A stretch of DNA of 64,000 nucleotides from Mesorhizobium sp. B2-3-12 (GCF_006442205.1 NZ_VFVR01000005.1:352782-416781); one strand, 5' to 3'. Positions 1 through 8,294 are shown, counted from the first letter of the stretch. The notes: generated by a model not told the origin, from the sequence alone. A program made the numbers and translations.

Positions 1-93
1 GGGCCTGACCCTGTTGCATAATCGGGCCCGACGCCTGATGCCGGCACAGGGGGTGTGCCGACCGGCGCTGTTTGCTGCGACTGGATTGCATAG

Positions 94-167
94 ACATTGC
101 GCAATGTGGCGACGTGAAAGAAAGGTTCGCTGTTCAGGCCATCGGGTTTGCCATGCTTGCGCAATGT
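94..167. promoter_or_regulatory. Candidate operator: palindrome plus repeated half at 60 bp
   Basis: A perfect 14-bp palindrome, ACATTGCGCAATGT, lies at 94-107. Its core TTGCGCAATGT recurs at 157-167, exactly 60 bp downstream of the first copy, and both copies are followed by GGCG or TGGCG. Both precede the response-regulator gene starting at 214, so a binding site for that regulator (autoregulation) is the simplest reading. This is inferred from position and symmetry only. Confidence 0.4.
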
Positions 168-213
168 TGGCGGTGTAGCGCCGCCGGATAGATGGCCGCC
201 AAAGGGAACGAGG

Positions 214-888
214 ATGCGTATATTACTGGTCGAGGACGAACCCGAAATGGTCTCTGCCTTGCGTGCCGCGCTGAAGCGGCACGACATGGTGGTCGATCAT
301 GCCGGCTCGCTCATCGAAGCCGAAGGCTTCGTTGCCGTCGACAGCTATGACGCCATCCTGCTCGACCGTCAGTTGCCGGATGGCGACGGGCTGTCGCTGG
401 TGCCGAGATTGCGTTCGGCCAGGAACACCACGCCCGTTCTGGTGCTGACGGCGAAAGGCGACACAGCGGAGAAGGTCGACGGGCTGGACATGGGCGCGGA
501 CGACTATCTGGCAAAACCATTCGCCTTCGAGGAGTTGCTTGCCCGCCTGCGCGCGCTGCTCAGGCGCCCGGCACCGATGCAATCGCAGTTCATCCGCGCC
601 GGCCATCTGGTGCTCGATGTCGGGCATCGCGAAGCATCGATCCGTGCCGAACCGCTCAGCCTGCCACGCCGCGAACTCCTGGTGCTGGAGGCGCTGATGC
701 GGCGCACCGGCCGCATGGTGCAGCGCGAGGCGCTGATGGAGGCGGTGTTCGGCCTCGACGACGAGATCCAGTCCAACGCACTCGACACCCATGTCTCGCG
801 CCTGCGCCGCAAACTCGCCGATGCCGATGCCGGGGTGGAGATCAACGGCATTCGCGGCGTCGGCTATCTCCTGCGCGAAACGACATGA
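214..888 (+). CDS. OmpR/PhoB-family DNA-binding response regulator
   Basis: 224-aa two-component response regulator. Receiver domain at about residues 1-115 has the acidic pocket E7-D8, phospho-acceptor D51 in LLDRQLPDGDG, T79 and K101 (LAKPF). A C-terminal OmpR-type winged helix (about 125-222) carries the LSLPRRELLVLEAL and THVSRLRRKL signatures. The ATG at 214 is chosen because the receiver begins at once (MRILLVEDE) and GGAACGAGG precedes it; upstream in-frame codons do not look like receiver sequence. It is followed after 10 nt by its histidine kinase, so the pair is an operon. It resembles the QseB/TctD/PmrA group. The stimulus cannot be told from sequence. Confidence 0.93.
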   Translation: MRILLVEDEPEMVSALRAALKRHDMVVDHAGSLIEAEGFVAVDSYDAILLDRQLPDGDGLSLVPRLRSARNTTPVLVLTAKGDTAEKVDGLDMGADDYLAKPFAFEELLARLRALLRRPAPMQSQFIRAGHLVLDVGHREASIRAEPLSLPRRELLVLEALMRRTGRMVQREALMEAVFGLDDEIQSNALDTHVSRLRRKLADADAGVEINGIRGVGYLLRETT

Positions 889-898
889 GAGCCAGGCA

Positions 899-2260
899 AT
901 GAGCCTCAAGCGCCCGCGTTCGCTGAAATGGAGCCTGGTGCTGCGCATCGCCTTGCTGCAATGCGCGATGCTGACCCTCATCATCGTCGGCATTCTCGGC
1001 GCCATGCTGGCCACCGGCCTTATCCCGCACGACTACGAGGACGGCACAATGGACGTGCTGGCGGATGCGGTGACGCGCGATGCCGGCGGCAAGCTTGTCA
1101 TCAGCGAGACGCCGGATATGGCAAAGCTGCGCTCGAACGTTCCGGACCTCTGGTTCATCATCCGCGACAAGCAAGGGCAGCGACTGCAGGAAGGCGCGGT
1201 ACCGGCCATTTTCCAGCCCTTCGTCGGACTGCTGGACACTATCAGCGACGCCCGTATCGACCACGCAATCGGACAGGCCGCGCCGCCGGAGGGAAAGATC
1301 CGCTGGACCGATACGGCGGCCGGCAATGTCCAGGTCTTTACCGGCACCAAGGGCGGGCTTTCGCTGCCGCGTCTGCTCGGCCAGGCGCCGCAATTCTTCC
1401 TGCAAGGCATATTGCCGCTCGCCGGGCTGATGGCGCTGGCCACGCTGTTCGCGACGCCATGGGTGGTGCGCGGCGCGCTGTCGGGCCTTGGCCATGCGGC
1501 GGCCGAGGCCGAGCGCATCGACATCGACCAGCGCGGCGTGCAGTTGCCGCTGAAGGATGTGCCAAAGGAAGTGGCGCCGCTGGTCAAGGCGGTGAACGCA
1601 GCCCTTGCGCGGCTCGACAAGGGCTATGAACGTCACAAGCGTTTCCTGACCGACGCCGCCCATGAACTCAGGACGCCGGTCGCCATCCTCAACACGCGGC
1701 TTGCCTCGCTGCCGGCGACGCCGGAGCGGGCACGGCTGCTGCAGGATGCGGCACGGCTCTCGACGCTGACCGACCAGTTGCTCGACCTGCAGCGTCTCGA
1801 CCGGCAGACAACGGCCTTCGAAAAGGTCGACCTCGTGGCGATCGCGCGCGGCGTCATCGTCGACCTCGCACCGATGGCATTCTCGGCCGGCTACCAGATG
1901 TCGTTCGAGCCGGAACTGGACACGGTTCTCGCCACCGGCGACCGCACCGCGATCGAACGCGCGGTGACCAACATCGTCCAGAACGCCATCGAGCATGGCG
2001 GCCGCGCCGGCAAGATCACCGTCAGCGTCACGGCGCTCGCCACCATAGAGGTCCGAGACGAAGGCGACGGCGTGCCGCCGGGCGAGCGGGAGCGCATTTT
2101 CGAGCCCTTGTACCGGCTGCGTCCGCAGGATCACGGCGCCGGCCTCGGCCTCAACCTCGTGCAGGAAATCATGCATCTCCATGGCGGCCGCATCGATATC
2201 CTCGACGGCAAGCCGAGCGGCGCCTGCTTCAGGATGAGTTTTCGCGCCTTGCCGGCATAG
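899..2260 (+). CDS. Two-component sensor histidine kinase
   Basis: 453-aa membrane histidine kinase. A first membrane segment lies at about residues 12-40 and a second at about 165-190, enclosing a periplasmic sensor of roughly 125 residues. Then come a HAMP-like linker, HisKA with the phospho-acceptor H255 in AHELRTPVAI, and a HATPase_c domain with N box (NIVQNAIEHGG), G1 (DEGDGVP) and G2 (GAGLGLNLV). The start at 899 lies 10 nt after the response regulator stop. The kinase would phosphorylate the neighbouring regulator. The sensor domain matches no ligand family that I recognise. Confidence 0.92.
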   Translation: MSLKRPRSLKWSLVLRIALLQCAMLTLIIVGILGAMLATGLIPHDYEDGTMDVLADAVTRDAGGKLVISETPDMAKLRSNVPDLWFIIRDKQGQRLQEGAVPAIFQPFVGLLDTISDARIDHAIGQAAPPEGKIRWTDTAAGNVQVFTGTKGGLSLPRLLGQAPQFFLQGILPLAGLMALATLFATPWVVRGALSGLGHAAAEAERIDIDQRGVQLPLKDVPKEVAPLVKAVNAALARLDKGYERHKRFLTDAAHELRTPVAILNTRLASLPATPERARLLQDAARLSTLTDQLLDLQRLDRQTTAFEKVDLVAIARGVIVDLAPMAFSAGYQMSFEPELDTVLATGDRTAIERAVTNIVQNAIEHGGRAGKITVSVTALATIEVRDEGDGVPPGERERIFEPLYRLRPQDHGAGLGLNLVQEIMHLHGGRIDILDGKPSGACFRMSFRALPA

Positions 2261-2290
2261 CACCGGCATTGCAAATCGACCACGCGGTAT

Positions 2291-2325
2291 TTGACATCGC
2301 GATTTATCGTAACTAGTTAAGTTAC
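2291..2325 (+). promoter_or_regulatory. Promoter with Rrf2-type operator; likely leaderless start
   Basis: TTGACA (2291-2296) and TAGTTA (2314-2319) are spaced 17 bp, a good sigma-70-like pair. A perfect inverted repeat, GTAACT-N5-AGTTAC, at 2309-2325 covers the -10 element and ends directly against the ATG at 2326. Transcription would start about at the A of that ATG and no Shine-Dalgarno is visible, so the mRNA may be leaderless. The dyad is the obvious site for autorepression by the Rrf2 protein. Confidence 0.55.
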
Positions 2326-2775
2326 ATGAAACGCAACAGTCGACTGTCCTCTACCTTGCACATTCTCGTCCACATGGCCGAGAAGCCAGCGCAGGCGCTG
2401 ACCTCCGAGCAGCTTGCCACCTTCATCCACACCAATCCGGTGGTGGTGCGCCGGACCATCGCGGGCCTGCGCGATGCCGGCATCGTCACCTCCTCACGCG
2501 GCCATGGCGGCGGCTGGCTGCTCGGGCGCGCGCCCGAAGACATCTCTCTGGCCGAAATCAGCGCCGCCCTTGGCGAGACGCTGTTGCCGTTCAGCACCGA
2601 GCCGGAAAGCCCCGGCTGCCTCGTCGAGCAAGCTGTGATCGCCGTGCTCGACGATTTTCGCATCGCGGCCGAAAGATTGCTGCAGGAGAAACTCAGCCAC
2701 ATCACCCTGGCCGACCTCACAGCCGATTTCCGCCGCCGTTATGACCTCATTGGAGTTTCCAGCCATGCAGTATGA
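2326..2775 (+). CDS. Rrf2-family transcriptional regulator
   Basis: 149-aa Rrf2 repressor. An N-terminal winged helix (about 5-75) contains the family wing sequence SSRGHGGGWLLGR, followed by a dimerisation helix. There is no three-cysteine IscR-like cluster. The only cysteine is in PGCLVEQA near residue 103, so if it senses redox or a ligand it is not as a classical [2Fe-2S] protein. Its 3' end overlaps the next gene by 11 nt, which suggests translational coupling with the thioredoxin-reductase-like enzyme as its target. The operator is described at 2291-2325. Confidence 0.9.
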   Translation: MKRNSRLSSTLHILVHMAEKPAQALTSEQLATFIHTNPVVVRRTIAGLRDAGIVTSSRGHGGGWLLGRAPEDISLAEISAALGETLLPFSTEPESPGCLVEQAVIAVLDDFRIAAERLLQEKLSHITLADLTADFRRRYDLIGVSSHAV

Positions 2776-3664
2776 TCTTGCCGTCCTTGGCGGCAGCTTT
2801 GCCGGCCTGTCCGCCGCAATCCAGGCGGCGCGGGCGCGGCGCAAGGTGCTGGTGATCGATGCCGGCCAGCCGCGCAACCGCTTCGCCGCGTATTCGCACG
2901 GCTTTCTCGGTCAGGACGGCCGTACACCCCGAGCGATCCTCGACGATGCAAGGCGGCAATTCCTTGCCTATCCGACAGCCAGGCTTGTCACCGCGCGCGC
3001 CGACAGGGCGGTTGCCAACAGCGGCAGCGATTTCGAAATCGCAACCGATGGCGGCGAGACATTCGGCGCGGCACGTCTGGTGCTGGCCACCGGCGTGCGC
3101 GACATCCTGCCGGAGGTTCCCGGGCTTGCCGGGCAATGGGGCAGGACCGTGCTGCACTGCCCCTATTGCCATGGCTACGAGGTTTCCGGCGGGCCGCTTG
3201 GCGTGCTCGCCACCGGCCCGATGTCCGTGCATCAGGCGCAGCTGATTTCCGACTGGGGCGACGTCACGTTGTTCGGCAACGGCCTGCTCGAGCCCGACGC
3301 CGAGGAGCTCGCCGCCCTTGATGGCAAGAATATCCGCTTTGAGCCCGCGACCGTCCAAGCGCTCGAGGAAGACGGTTCCGGCGGATTGGTTGTCCACCTC
3401 GATGGCGGCCGGAATGCCGGCGTCAAGGCGATCTTCACCGCGCCGCGCAACACGATGGCGAGCCCGCTGGCGGAACAGCTCGGTTGCGACTTCAAGGACG
3501 GCCTGCTCGGCCCGGTGATCTCGGTCGATGACAGGCAGCAGACGACGGTTCCCGGGGTCTACGCCGCCGGCGATGCGGCACGGGCGATGCACAACATCGC
3601 CTTCGCGGTGTCGGGCGGCACCTTCGCGGGCGTGTGCGCTCATCAATCCCTGGTGTTCGGCTAA
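2765..3664 (+). CDS. Thioredoxin-reductase-like NAD(P)/FAD oxidoreductase
   Basis: 299-aa pyridine nucleotide-disulfide oxidoreductase of the thioredoxin reductase fold. It has an N-terminal FAD Rossmann motif (VLGGSFAGLSAA, about 7-18), a redox-active CPYC at residues 132-135 within HCPYCHGYE, and a C-terminal FAD motif (GVYAAGDAA). The second nucleotide motif is poor (VLATGPMSVHQA rather than GxGxxA), so NADPH use is uncertain. Such proteins next to Rrf2 genes are often annotated simply as NAD(P)/FAD-dependent oxidoreductase. The start MQYDLAV at 2765 is chosen because it opens the FAD-binding strand. Coupled to the Rrf2 gene. Confidence 0.88.
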   Translation: MQYDLAVLGGSFAGLSAAIQAARARRKVLVIDAGQPRNRFAAYSHGFLGQDGRTPRAILDDARRQFLAYPTARLVTARADRAVANSGSDFEIATDGGETFGAARLVLATGVRDILPEVPGLAGQWGRTVLHCPYCHGYEVSGGPLGVLATGPMSVHQAQLISDWGDVTLFGNGLLEPDAEELAALDGKNIRFEPATVQALEEDGSGGLVVHLDGGRNAGVKAIFTAPRNTMASPLAEQLGCDFKDGLLGPVISVDDRQQTTVPGVYAAGDAARAMHNIAFAVSGGTFAGVCAHQSLVFG

Positions 3665-3676
3665 AATTGTGTTCTG

Positions 3677-4453
3677 CTAAATCCCGGAACCCCCGCCGGC
3701 GATGCTGAGCCGTGCGCCGGCCTGCGCCAATGCGGCGGCTATATCGTGCGGCGGCGCGCGGTCGGTGGCGAGTTCGGAAAAGCCACCGAAGCCGCAGACC
3801 TGAACCAGTCCCTGGCGGCCGAACTTCGTGTGATCGGTGATGACGAGGGAACGCTGGCCGCGCGACAGCACCATGCGGGCGAATTCCGCCTCTTCCAGAT
3901 CGTAGTCCATGACGCCCGTCACCGCATCGACGGCGCCGGTGGAAATGACGGCGTGGCTGACCGAGAAGCGGCTGACGAACTCGATGGCCGATGTCCCGAA
4001 CGCAGCGCCTGAATCGCTGCGCAACTCGCCGCCGGCCATATAGACCTTGTTGCCGTTGATGGTGGCCAGCGTGCGGGCGATGTCGGACGAATTGGTCACG
4101 ACCGTCAGGCGCCGGTGGCCGAGCAGTTCGCGGGCCAGGAACGAGGTCGTCGTCCCGGTGTCGAGCATGATCGATTCGCCGTCGCGGATGGTGGCCGCGA
4201 CCGTGCGGGCAATGCTGCGCTTGGCGTCGGCATGCTCGCGCATGCGCCGTTCGAACGGCGCTTCGCCGATCATCGACGGCAAGCCGATGGCGCCATGCAT
4301 CTTCAGGATCGAGCCGTCGCTGGTGAGCGGCTTGACGTCACGGCGCACGGTTTCGAGCGACACGCCCAACCGGTCGGCCAGGCTGGCGATGGTGACGGTT
4401 CCCTCTTCCTGCAGCAGCCGCAGGATCTCGCCATGCCGTTTCGAGTGGATCAT
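3677..4453 (-). CDS. DeoR/GlpR-family transcriptional regulator
   Basis: 258-aa DeoR-type repressor. The N-terminal helix-turn-helix (about 5-57) has IASLADRLGVSLETVRRDV. The DeoR C-terminal sensor domain (about 75-235) carries the sugar-phosphate-isomerase-like motifs LDTGTTTSFLAREL and VVTNSSDIARTL. Effectors of this family are usually phosphorylated sugars or related metabolites. It is divergent from a kinase plus FAD/GcvT oxidoreductase operon, and TTGCCC/GGGCAA half-sites fill the space between, so it probably controls that operon. It ends 12 nt from the convergent oxidoreductase gene. Confidence 0.92.
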   Translation of the reverse strand: MIHSKRHGEILRLLQEEGTVTIASLADRLGVSLETVRRDVKPLTSDGSILKMHGAIGLPSMIGEAPFERRMREHADAKRSIARTVAATIRDGESIMLDTGTTTSFLARELLGHRRLTVVTNSSDIARTLATINGNKVYMAGGELRSDSGAAFGTSAIEFVSRFSVSHAVISTGAVDAVTGVMDYDLEEAEFARMVLSRGQRSLVITDHTKFGRQGLVQVCGFGGFSELATDRAPPHDIAAALAQAGARLSIAGGGSGI

Positions 4454-4471
4454 CTGTACGCGTCCCGGAAA

Positions 4472-4573
4472 TTGCCCGATTCTAGGGCATTTCTAGCGCT
4501 TTTAAAGGAATTGCCCATGCTTTCGGGCAAAATACCCAAAAAAAGTCACATCTTTTTATTGACAGAAGGGCAA
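4472..4573. promoter_or_regulatory. Array of TTGCCC/GGGCAA half-sites, candidate DeoR operators
   Basis: Inverted repeats TTGCCC-N7-GGGCAT (4472-4490) and TTGCCC-N8-GGGCAA (4511-4530) plus a third half-site GGGCAA (4568-4573) lie between deoR and the rightward operon. TTGACA at 4559-4564, immediately before the third half-site, is a good -35 for rightward transcription, although its -10 (around 4582) is weak. This spacing suits a repressor that controls both directions. Assignment to the adjacent DeoR protein is inference. Confidence 0.5.
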
Positions 4574-4651
4574 CCCTGACGTGAAATCCAAACCTCAACA
4601 GGGGTTCGGAGCTGCAGCGGGAGGATAATTGGCAGGGCCGCAACTCACTGA

Positions 4652-4783
4652 CCAGGCAGGCTGCAACGTGCCTGGCGCGAAAGATTTTCAGATCCGCGGG
4701 GGCGGATGCCGGGTTCAAAAACCTGGCCAAGGGGCTCGTCGGTGCGGTGCGGGATACCAATCCTGGCGTCCCGCACCGACGAG
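4652..4783 (+). ncRNA. Highly structured 5' leader, candidate cis-regulatory RNA
   Basis: Part of the 420-bp gene-free stretch between deoR and the kinase gene. Four hairpins follow one another: CCAGGCA/TGCCTGG (4652-4658 with 4669-4675); ATCCGC-GGGG-GCGGAT (4692-4707); GCCGGGTT-CAAA-AACCTGGC (4708-4727, one G-U pair); and a long one pairing CTCGTCGGTGCGG (from 4735) with CCGCACCGACGAG (to 4783). ATTGTTT follows the last stem, so it could work as a weak terminator. The GTG start is 90 nt further on. It does not match a riboswitch class that I can recognise by eye; in particular it lacks recognisable glycine-riboswitch cores. Confidence 0.4.
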
Positions 4784-4873
4784 ATTGTTTGCACTTCCCT
4801 CCGCCGTCGTTGCGCTGCCCGTGGCGCCTTGTCGAAGCCCAGCAAACCAGACCAGCAAACCAGGGATGATTTC

Positions 4874-5761
4874 GTGATTGCCGAAGACCGCATCCACGCC
4901 CTGCCCTGCTGGACGGGGGCCATCGAGATCGCGCCGCTGCCCGGCGGCTTGAGCAACGCCAATTATGTTGTGACCGACGCGGCCGGCAAACATGTCGTGC
5001 GCTTCGGCCAGGATTATCCGTTCCACCATGTCTTCCGCGAACGCGAGGTGATGACCGCGCGCGCGGCGCACGCGGCCGGCTTCGCGCCGGCGGTCCACTA
5101 TGCCGAACCGGGAATCCTGGTGACGGCGTTTCTCGGCGCCAAGACCTATCTGGCCGAGGACGTGCGCGCCAATCTCGGCCGCGTCGCCGCGCTGATGCGC
5201 GGCTTTCACCGGGAGATGCCCAACCATATTTCCGGCGCCGGCTTCATGTTCTGGGTGTTCCACGTCATTCGCGACTATGCGCGCACGCTCGACGAGGGCG
5301 GCAGCCGCAAGCGCGGTGACCTGCAGCACTTCCTGGCACTGGCCGATGAACTGGAACGGGCGCAGAAATTGCTGCCGATCGTCTTTGGACACAATGATCT
5401 GTTGCCGGCCAATATTCTCGACGACGGCAGCAGGTTGTGGCTGATCGATTTCGAATATGCCGGCTTCAACACAGCGATGTTCGACCTTGCCGGCGTCGCT
5501 TCGAACGCCGGCATGAGCGACGAGGAATCCTTCGCCTTCCTGACTGCCTATTTCATGAAGGAACCGGACGAGGCGATCCGCCGCTCGCACGCCGCCATGC
5601 AATGCGCCTCGCTGCTGCGCGAGGCGATGTGGAGCATGGTATCGGAGCTCTATCTCGACGCGCCCGGCATCGACTACGTCGCCTACACCGAGGAAAACCT
5701 GGTGCGGCTCGACGCGGCGCTGGACAATTACCGGACAAAATACGGGATCCTGAAATCATGA
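4874..5761 (+). CDS. LicA/choline-kinase-like phosphotransferase
   Basis: 295-aa aminoglycoside phosphotransferase/choline kinase fold protein. Visible are the nucleotide-binding loop region LPGGLSNANYVV (about 22-33), the Brenner-type catalytic motif GHNDLLPANIL (172-182, catalytic D175) and the metal-binding LIDFEYAG (D192). These are closest to choline/ethanolamine kinases and LicA, so the substrate is probably a small amino alcohol. The GTG at 4874 is preferred: AGGGATG precedes it and upstream codons fall in the hairpin-rich leader. Its TGA overlaps the ATG of the next gene by 4 nt (ATGA), which implies translational coupling with the FAD/GcvT oxidoreductase. Confidence 0.85.
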   Translation: MIAEDRIHALPCWTGAIEIAPLPGGLSNANYVVTDAAGKHVVRFGQDYPFHHVFREREVMTARAAHAAGFAPAVHYAEPGILVTAFLGAKTYLAEDVRANLGRVAALMRGFHREMPNHISGAGFMFWVFHVIRDYARTLDEGGSRKRGDLQHFLALADELERAQKLLPIVFGHNDLLPANILDDGSRLWLIDFEYAGFNTAMFDLAGVASNAGMSDEESFAFLTAYFMKEPDEAIRRSHAAMQCASLLREAMWSMVSELYLDAPGIDYVAYTEENLVRLDAALDNYRTKYGILKS

Positions 5762-8199
5762 CCTTGCCTAGCCAGGCCGCGGTCGTCGTCATCGGCGGCG
5801 GCATCATCGGCTGTTCGACGGCCTATCATCTGGCGCGCGACCACAAGGCCGACGTGGTGCTGCTCGAACAGGGCAAGCTGACTTCGGGCTCGACCTGGCA
5901 CGCTGCCGGCCTTGTCGGGCAATTGCGCTCTTCGGCCTCGATCACGCGGGTGCTGAAATATTCCGTCGACCTCTACAAGGGGCTGGAGGCCGAGACCGGG
6001 CTCGCCACCGGCTGGAAGATGACCGGGTGTCTCAGGCTCGCCACCAATGCCGACCGCTGGACCGAGTACAAGAGGCTGGCGACGACGGCGAAGAGCTTCG
6101 GCATGGACATGCATCTGCTGTCTCCGGCGGAGGTCAAGGCGATGTGGCCGCTGATGGAAACCGGCGATCTGGTCGGTGCCTCCTGGCTGCCGACCGACGG
6201 CCAGGCGAGCCCGTCCGACATCACCCAGTCGCTGGCCAAGGGCGCGCGCATGCATGGCGCCAGGCTCTATGAGGACGTGCGCGTCACCGGCTTCGAAATG
6301 AAGGGCGACCGCATCACGGCGGTGAAGACCAATCAAGGCGACATTGCCTGCGAAAAGGTGGTGAATTGCGCCGGCCAATGGGCACGGCAGCTCGGCGCCA
6401 TGGCCGGCATCAACGTGCCGCTGCAGCCGGTCAAGCACCAGTACATCATCACCGAAAAGATCGATGGGCTGGCGACCGACGCGCCGACGTTGCGCGACCC
6501 CGACCGGCGCACCTATTTCAAGGAGGAGGTCGGCGGCCTGGTGATGGGCGGCTACGAGCCGAACCCGCAGGCCTGGACAACAGGGGACGTGCCCAATGAC
6601 TGGGAGTTCCGGCTGTTCGACGACGATTACGATCATTTCGAGCAGCACATGGCACAGGCGATCGCGCGGGTGCCGGCGCTGGAAACCGTTGGCGTCAAGC
6701 AGATGATCAACGGGCCGGAAAGCTTCACGCCGGATGGCAATTTCATCCTCGGCGTGGCGCCCGAATGCGCCAACATGTTTGTCGGCGCCGGCTTCAACGC
6801 CTTCGGCATCGCCTCCGGCGGCGGGGCCGGCTGGGTGCTTGCGCAATGGGTGGTCGATGGCGAGGCGCCGCTCGACCTGTGGGTGGTCGACATCAGGCGC
6901 TTTTCCAACCTGCACCGCGACCGGCAATGGGTGTGCGAGCGCACGCTGGAGGCCTATGGCAAGCATTATACGATCGGCTTCCCGCATGAGGAATACACCA
7001 GCGGCCGGCCGCGCATCGTCTCGCCGCTCTATGACAGGCTGAAAAACCATCGCGCCGTCTTTGGATCCAAGCTCGGCTGGGAACGGCCGAACTGGTTCGC
7101 GCCGGAGGGCGTCGAGCCGCGCGACATCTATTCGATGGGCCGGCAGAACTGGTTTGCCGCCGTCGGCGACGAGCACCGGCATGTACGCGAGCATGTCGGC
7201 ATCTTCGACCAGTCGTCGTTCGCCAAATACGAATTGACCGGGCCTGACGCGGCCAAGGCGCTCGACTGGATCTGCGCCAACGATGTCAGCAAGCCGGTCG
7301 GCCGGCTGACCTACACGCAACTCCTCAACACGCGCGGCGGCATCGAGGCCGACCTGACGGTGTCGCGGCTTGCCGAGGAGAAGTTCTACATCGTCACCGG
7401 CACCGGTTTCCGCACTCACGACGCCTCGTGGATCAGCGACCATATTGGCGAGGGCCTCGATGCCAGGCTGACCGACGTCACCGAGGATTTCGGCACGCTG
7501 TCGCTGATGGGACCGCGTGCCCGCGACGTGCTTTCTGATGTGACCGGGAGCGATGTGTCGAATGCCAGCTTCCCGTTCGGCCATGTCAGGGAGATCGTCA
7601 TCGCCGGTCACACGGTGCGGGCGCTGCGCGTCACCTATGTCGGCGAACTGGGCTGGGAGCTGCATGTGCCGATCGCGGCCACCGGGGAAGTCTTCGACGC
7701 GCTGATGGCGGCCGGCAAGAGGCATGACATCCGGCCGGTCGGCTACCGCGCGCTCGAATCGCTGCGGCTGGAAAAGGGCTATCGCGCCTGGGGCTCCGAC
7801 ATCACCCCCAACGACACACCGCTGGAGGCTGGGCTCGGCTGGGCGGTCAAGCTCAGGAAGAACACCGACTTCGTCGGACGGCGCGCGCTCGAGAAAGTTG
7901 GCGGGGCGGCTTTGAAGAAGCGCTTTGCCGGTTTCACGGTCGACGATCCGGAGATCGTGCTCGTCGGCCGCGAAACCATCCTGCGCAATGGCGCGCCGGT
8001 CGGCTATCTGGCCAGCGGCGGCTACGGCTACACGGTGCGCAAGAATATTGGCTACGGCTATGTGCGCGACGCCGAGGGGGTGAGCGATGATTTCCTCGCC
8101 TCGGGCAATTATGAACTGGTGGTCGCGATGCAGCGGACGCCGGCTAAACTCCACCTCGAGCCGATGTATGACCCGGATGGCGAGAAAGTCAGGGCTTAA
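5758..8199 (+). CDS. FAD-dependent oxidoreductase with GcvT domain (dimethylglycine/sarcosine dehydrogenase-like)
   Basis: 813-aa two-part enzyme. The N-terminal half (about 1-390) is a DAO-type flavoprotein with VVVIGGGIIGCSTAYHLA near residue 8 and the family sequence SGSTWHAAGL, where the histidine is the usual covalent FAD site in dimethylglycine and sarcosine dehydrogenases. The C-terminal half is a GcvT aminomethyl-transferase domain, including VTYVGELGWELH and GYRALESLRLEKGYRAWG. Such enzymes demethylate N-methylglycines and pass the one-carbon unit to tetrahydrofolate. Coupling to a LicA-like kinase is unusual, so the true substrate may not be dimethylglycine. Length fits the family (about 810-860 aa). 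Confidence 0.9.
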   Translation: MTLPSQAAVVVIGGGIIGCSTAYHLARDHKADVVLLEQGKLTSGSTWHAAGLVGQLRSSASITRVLKYSVDLYKGLEAETGLATGWKMTGCLRLATNADRWTEYKRLATTAKSFGMDMHLLSPAEVKAMWPLMETGDLVGASWLPTDGQASPSDITQSLAKGARMHGARLYEDVRVTGFEMKGDRITAVKTNQGDIACEKVVNCAGQWARQLGAMAGINVPLQPVKHQYIITEKIDGLATDAPTLRDPDRRTYFKEEVGGLVMGGYEPNPQAWTTGDVPNDWEFRLFDDDYDHFEQHMAQAIARVPALETVGVKQMINGPESFTPDGNFILGVAPECANMFVGAGFNAFGIASGGGAGWVLAQWVVDGEAPLDLWVVDIRRFSNLHRDRQWVCERTLEAYGKHYTIGFPHEEYTSGRPRIVSPLYDRLKNHRAVFGSKLGWERPNWFAPEGVEPRDIYSMGRQNWFAAVGDEHRHVREHVGIFDQSSFAKYELTGPDAAKALDWICANDVSKPVGRLTYTQLLNTRGGIEADLTVSRLAEEKFYIVTGTGFRTHDASWISDHIGEGLDARLTDVTEDFGTLSLMGPRARDVLSDVTGSDVSNASFPFGHVREIVIAGHTVRALRVTYVGELGWELHVPIAATGEVFDALMAAGKRHDIRPVGYRALESLRLEKGYRAWGSDITPNDTPLEAGLGWAVKLRKNTDFVGRRALEKVGGAALKKRFAGFTVDDPEIVLVGRETILRNGAPVGYLASGGYGYTVRKNIGYGYVRDAEGVSDDFLASGNYELVVAMQRTPAKLHLEPMYDPDGEKVRA

Positions 8200-8294
8200 G
8201 GCATTCTAGGCAGGAAGGCGCGACGTATTGACCGGTTGAGCCCCCATCTGCGATTACAGGGAAGTCATTTCAAGGTCCGTAGCGGGTAACTGCC

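Noticed and set aside
4708..4727. T-arm-like GGGTTCAAA, possible tRNA remnant
   Set aside because: No acceptor stem, anticodon arm or D-arm can be fitted around it; it is better explained as a hairpin of the leader.
4706..4873. N-terminal extension of the LicA-like kinase
   Set aside because: It lies within the hairpin-rich leader and does not resemble the kinase family; GTG at 4874 has a good ribosome-binding site.
5728..8154. 808-codon open frame on the minus strand opposite the FAD/GcvT oxidoreductase
   Set aside because: Mirrors the conserved enzyme, with composition typical of antisense frames.
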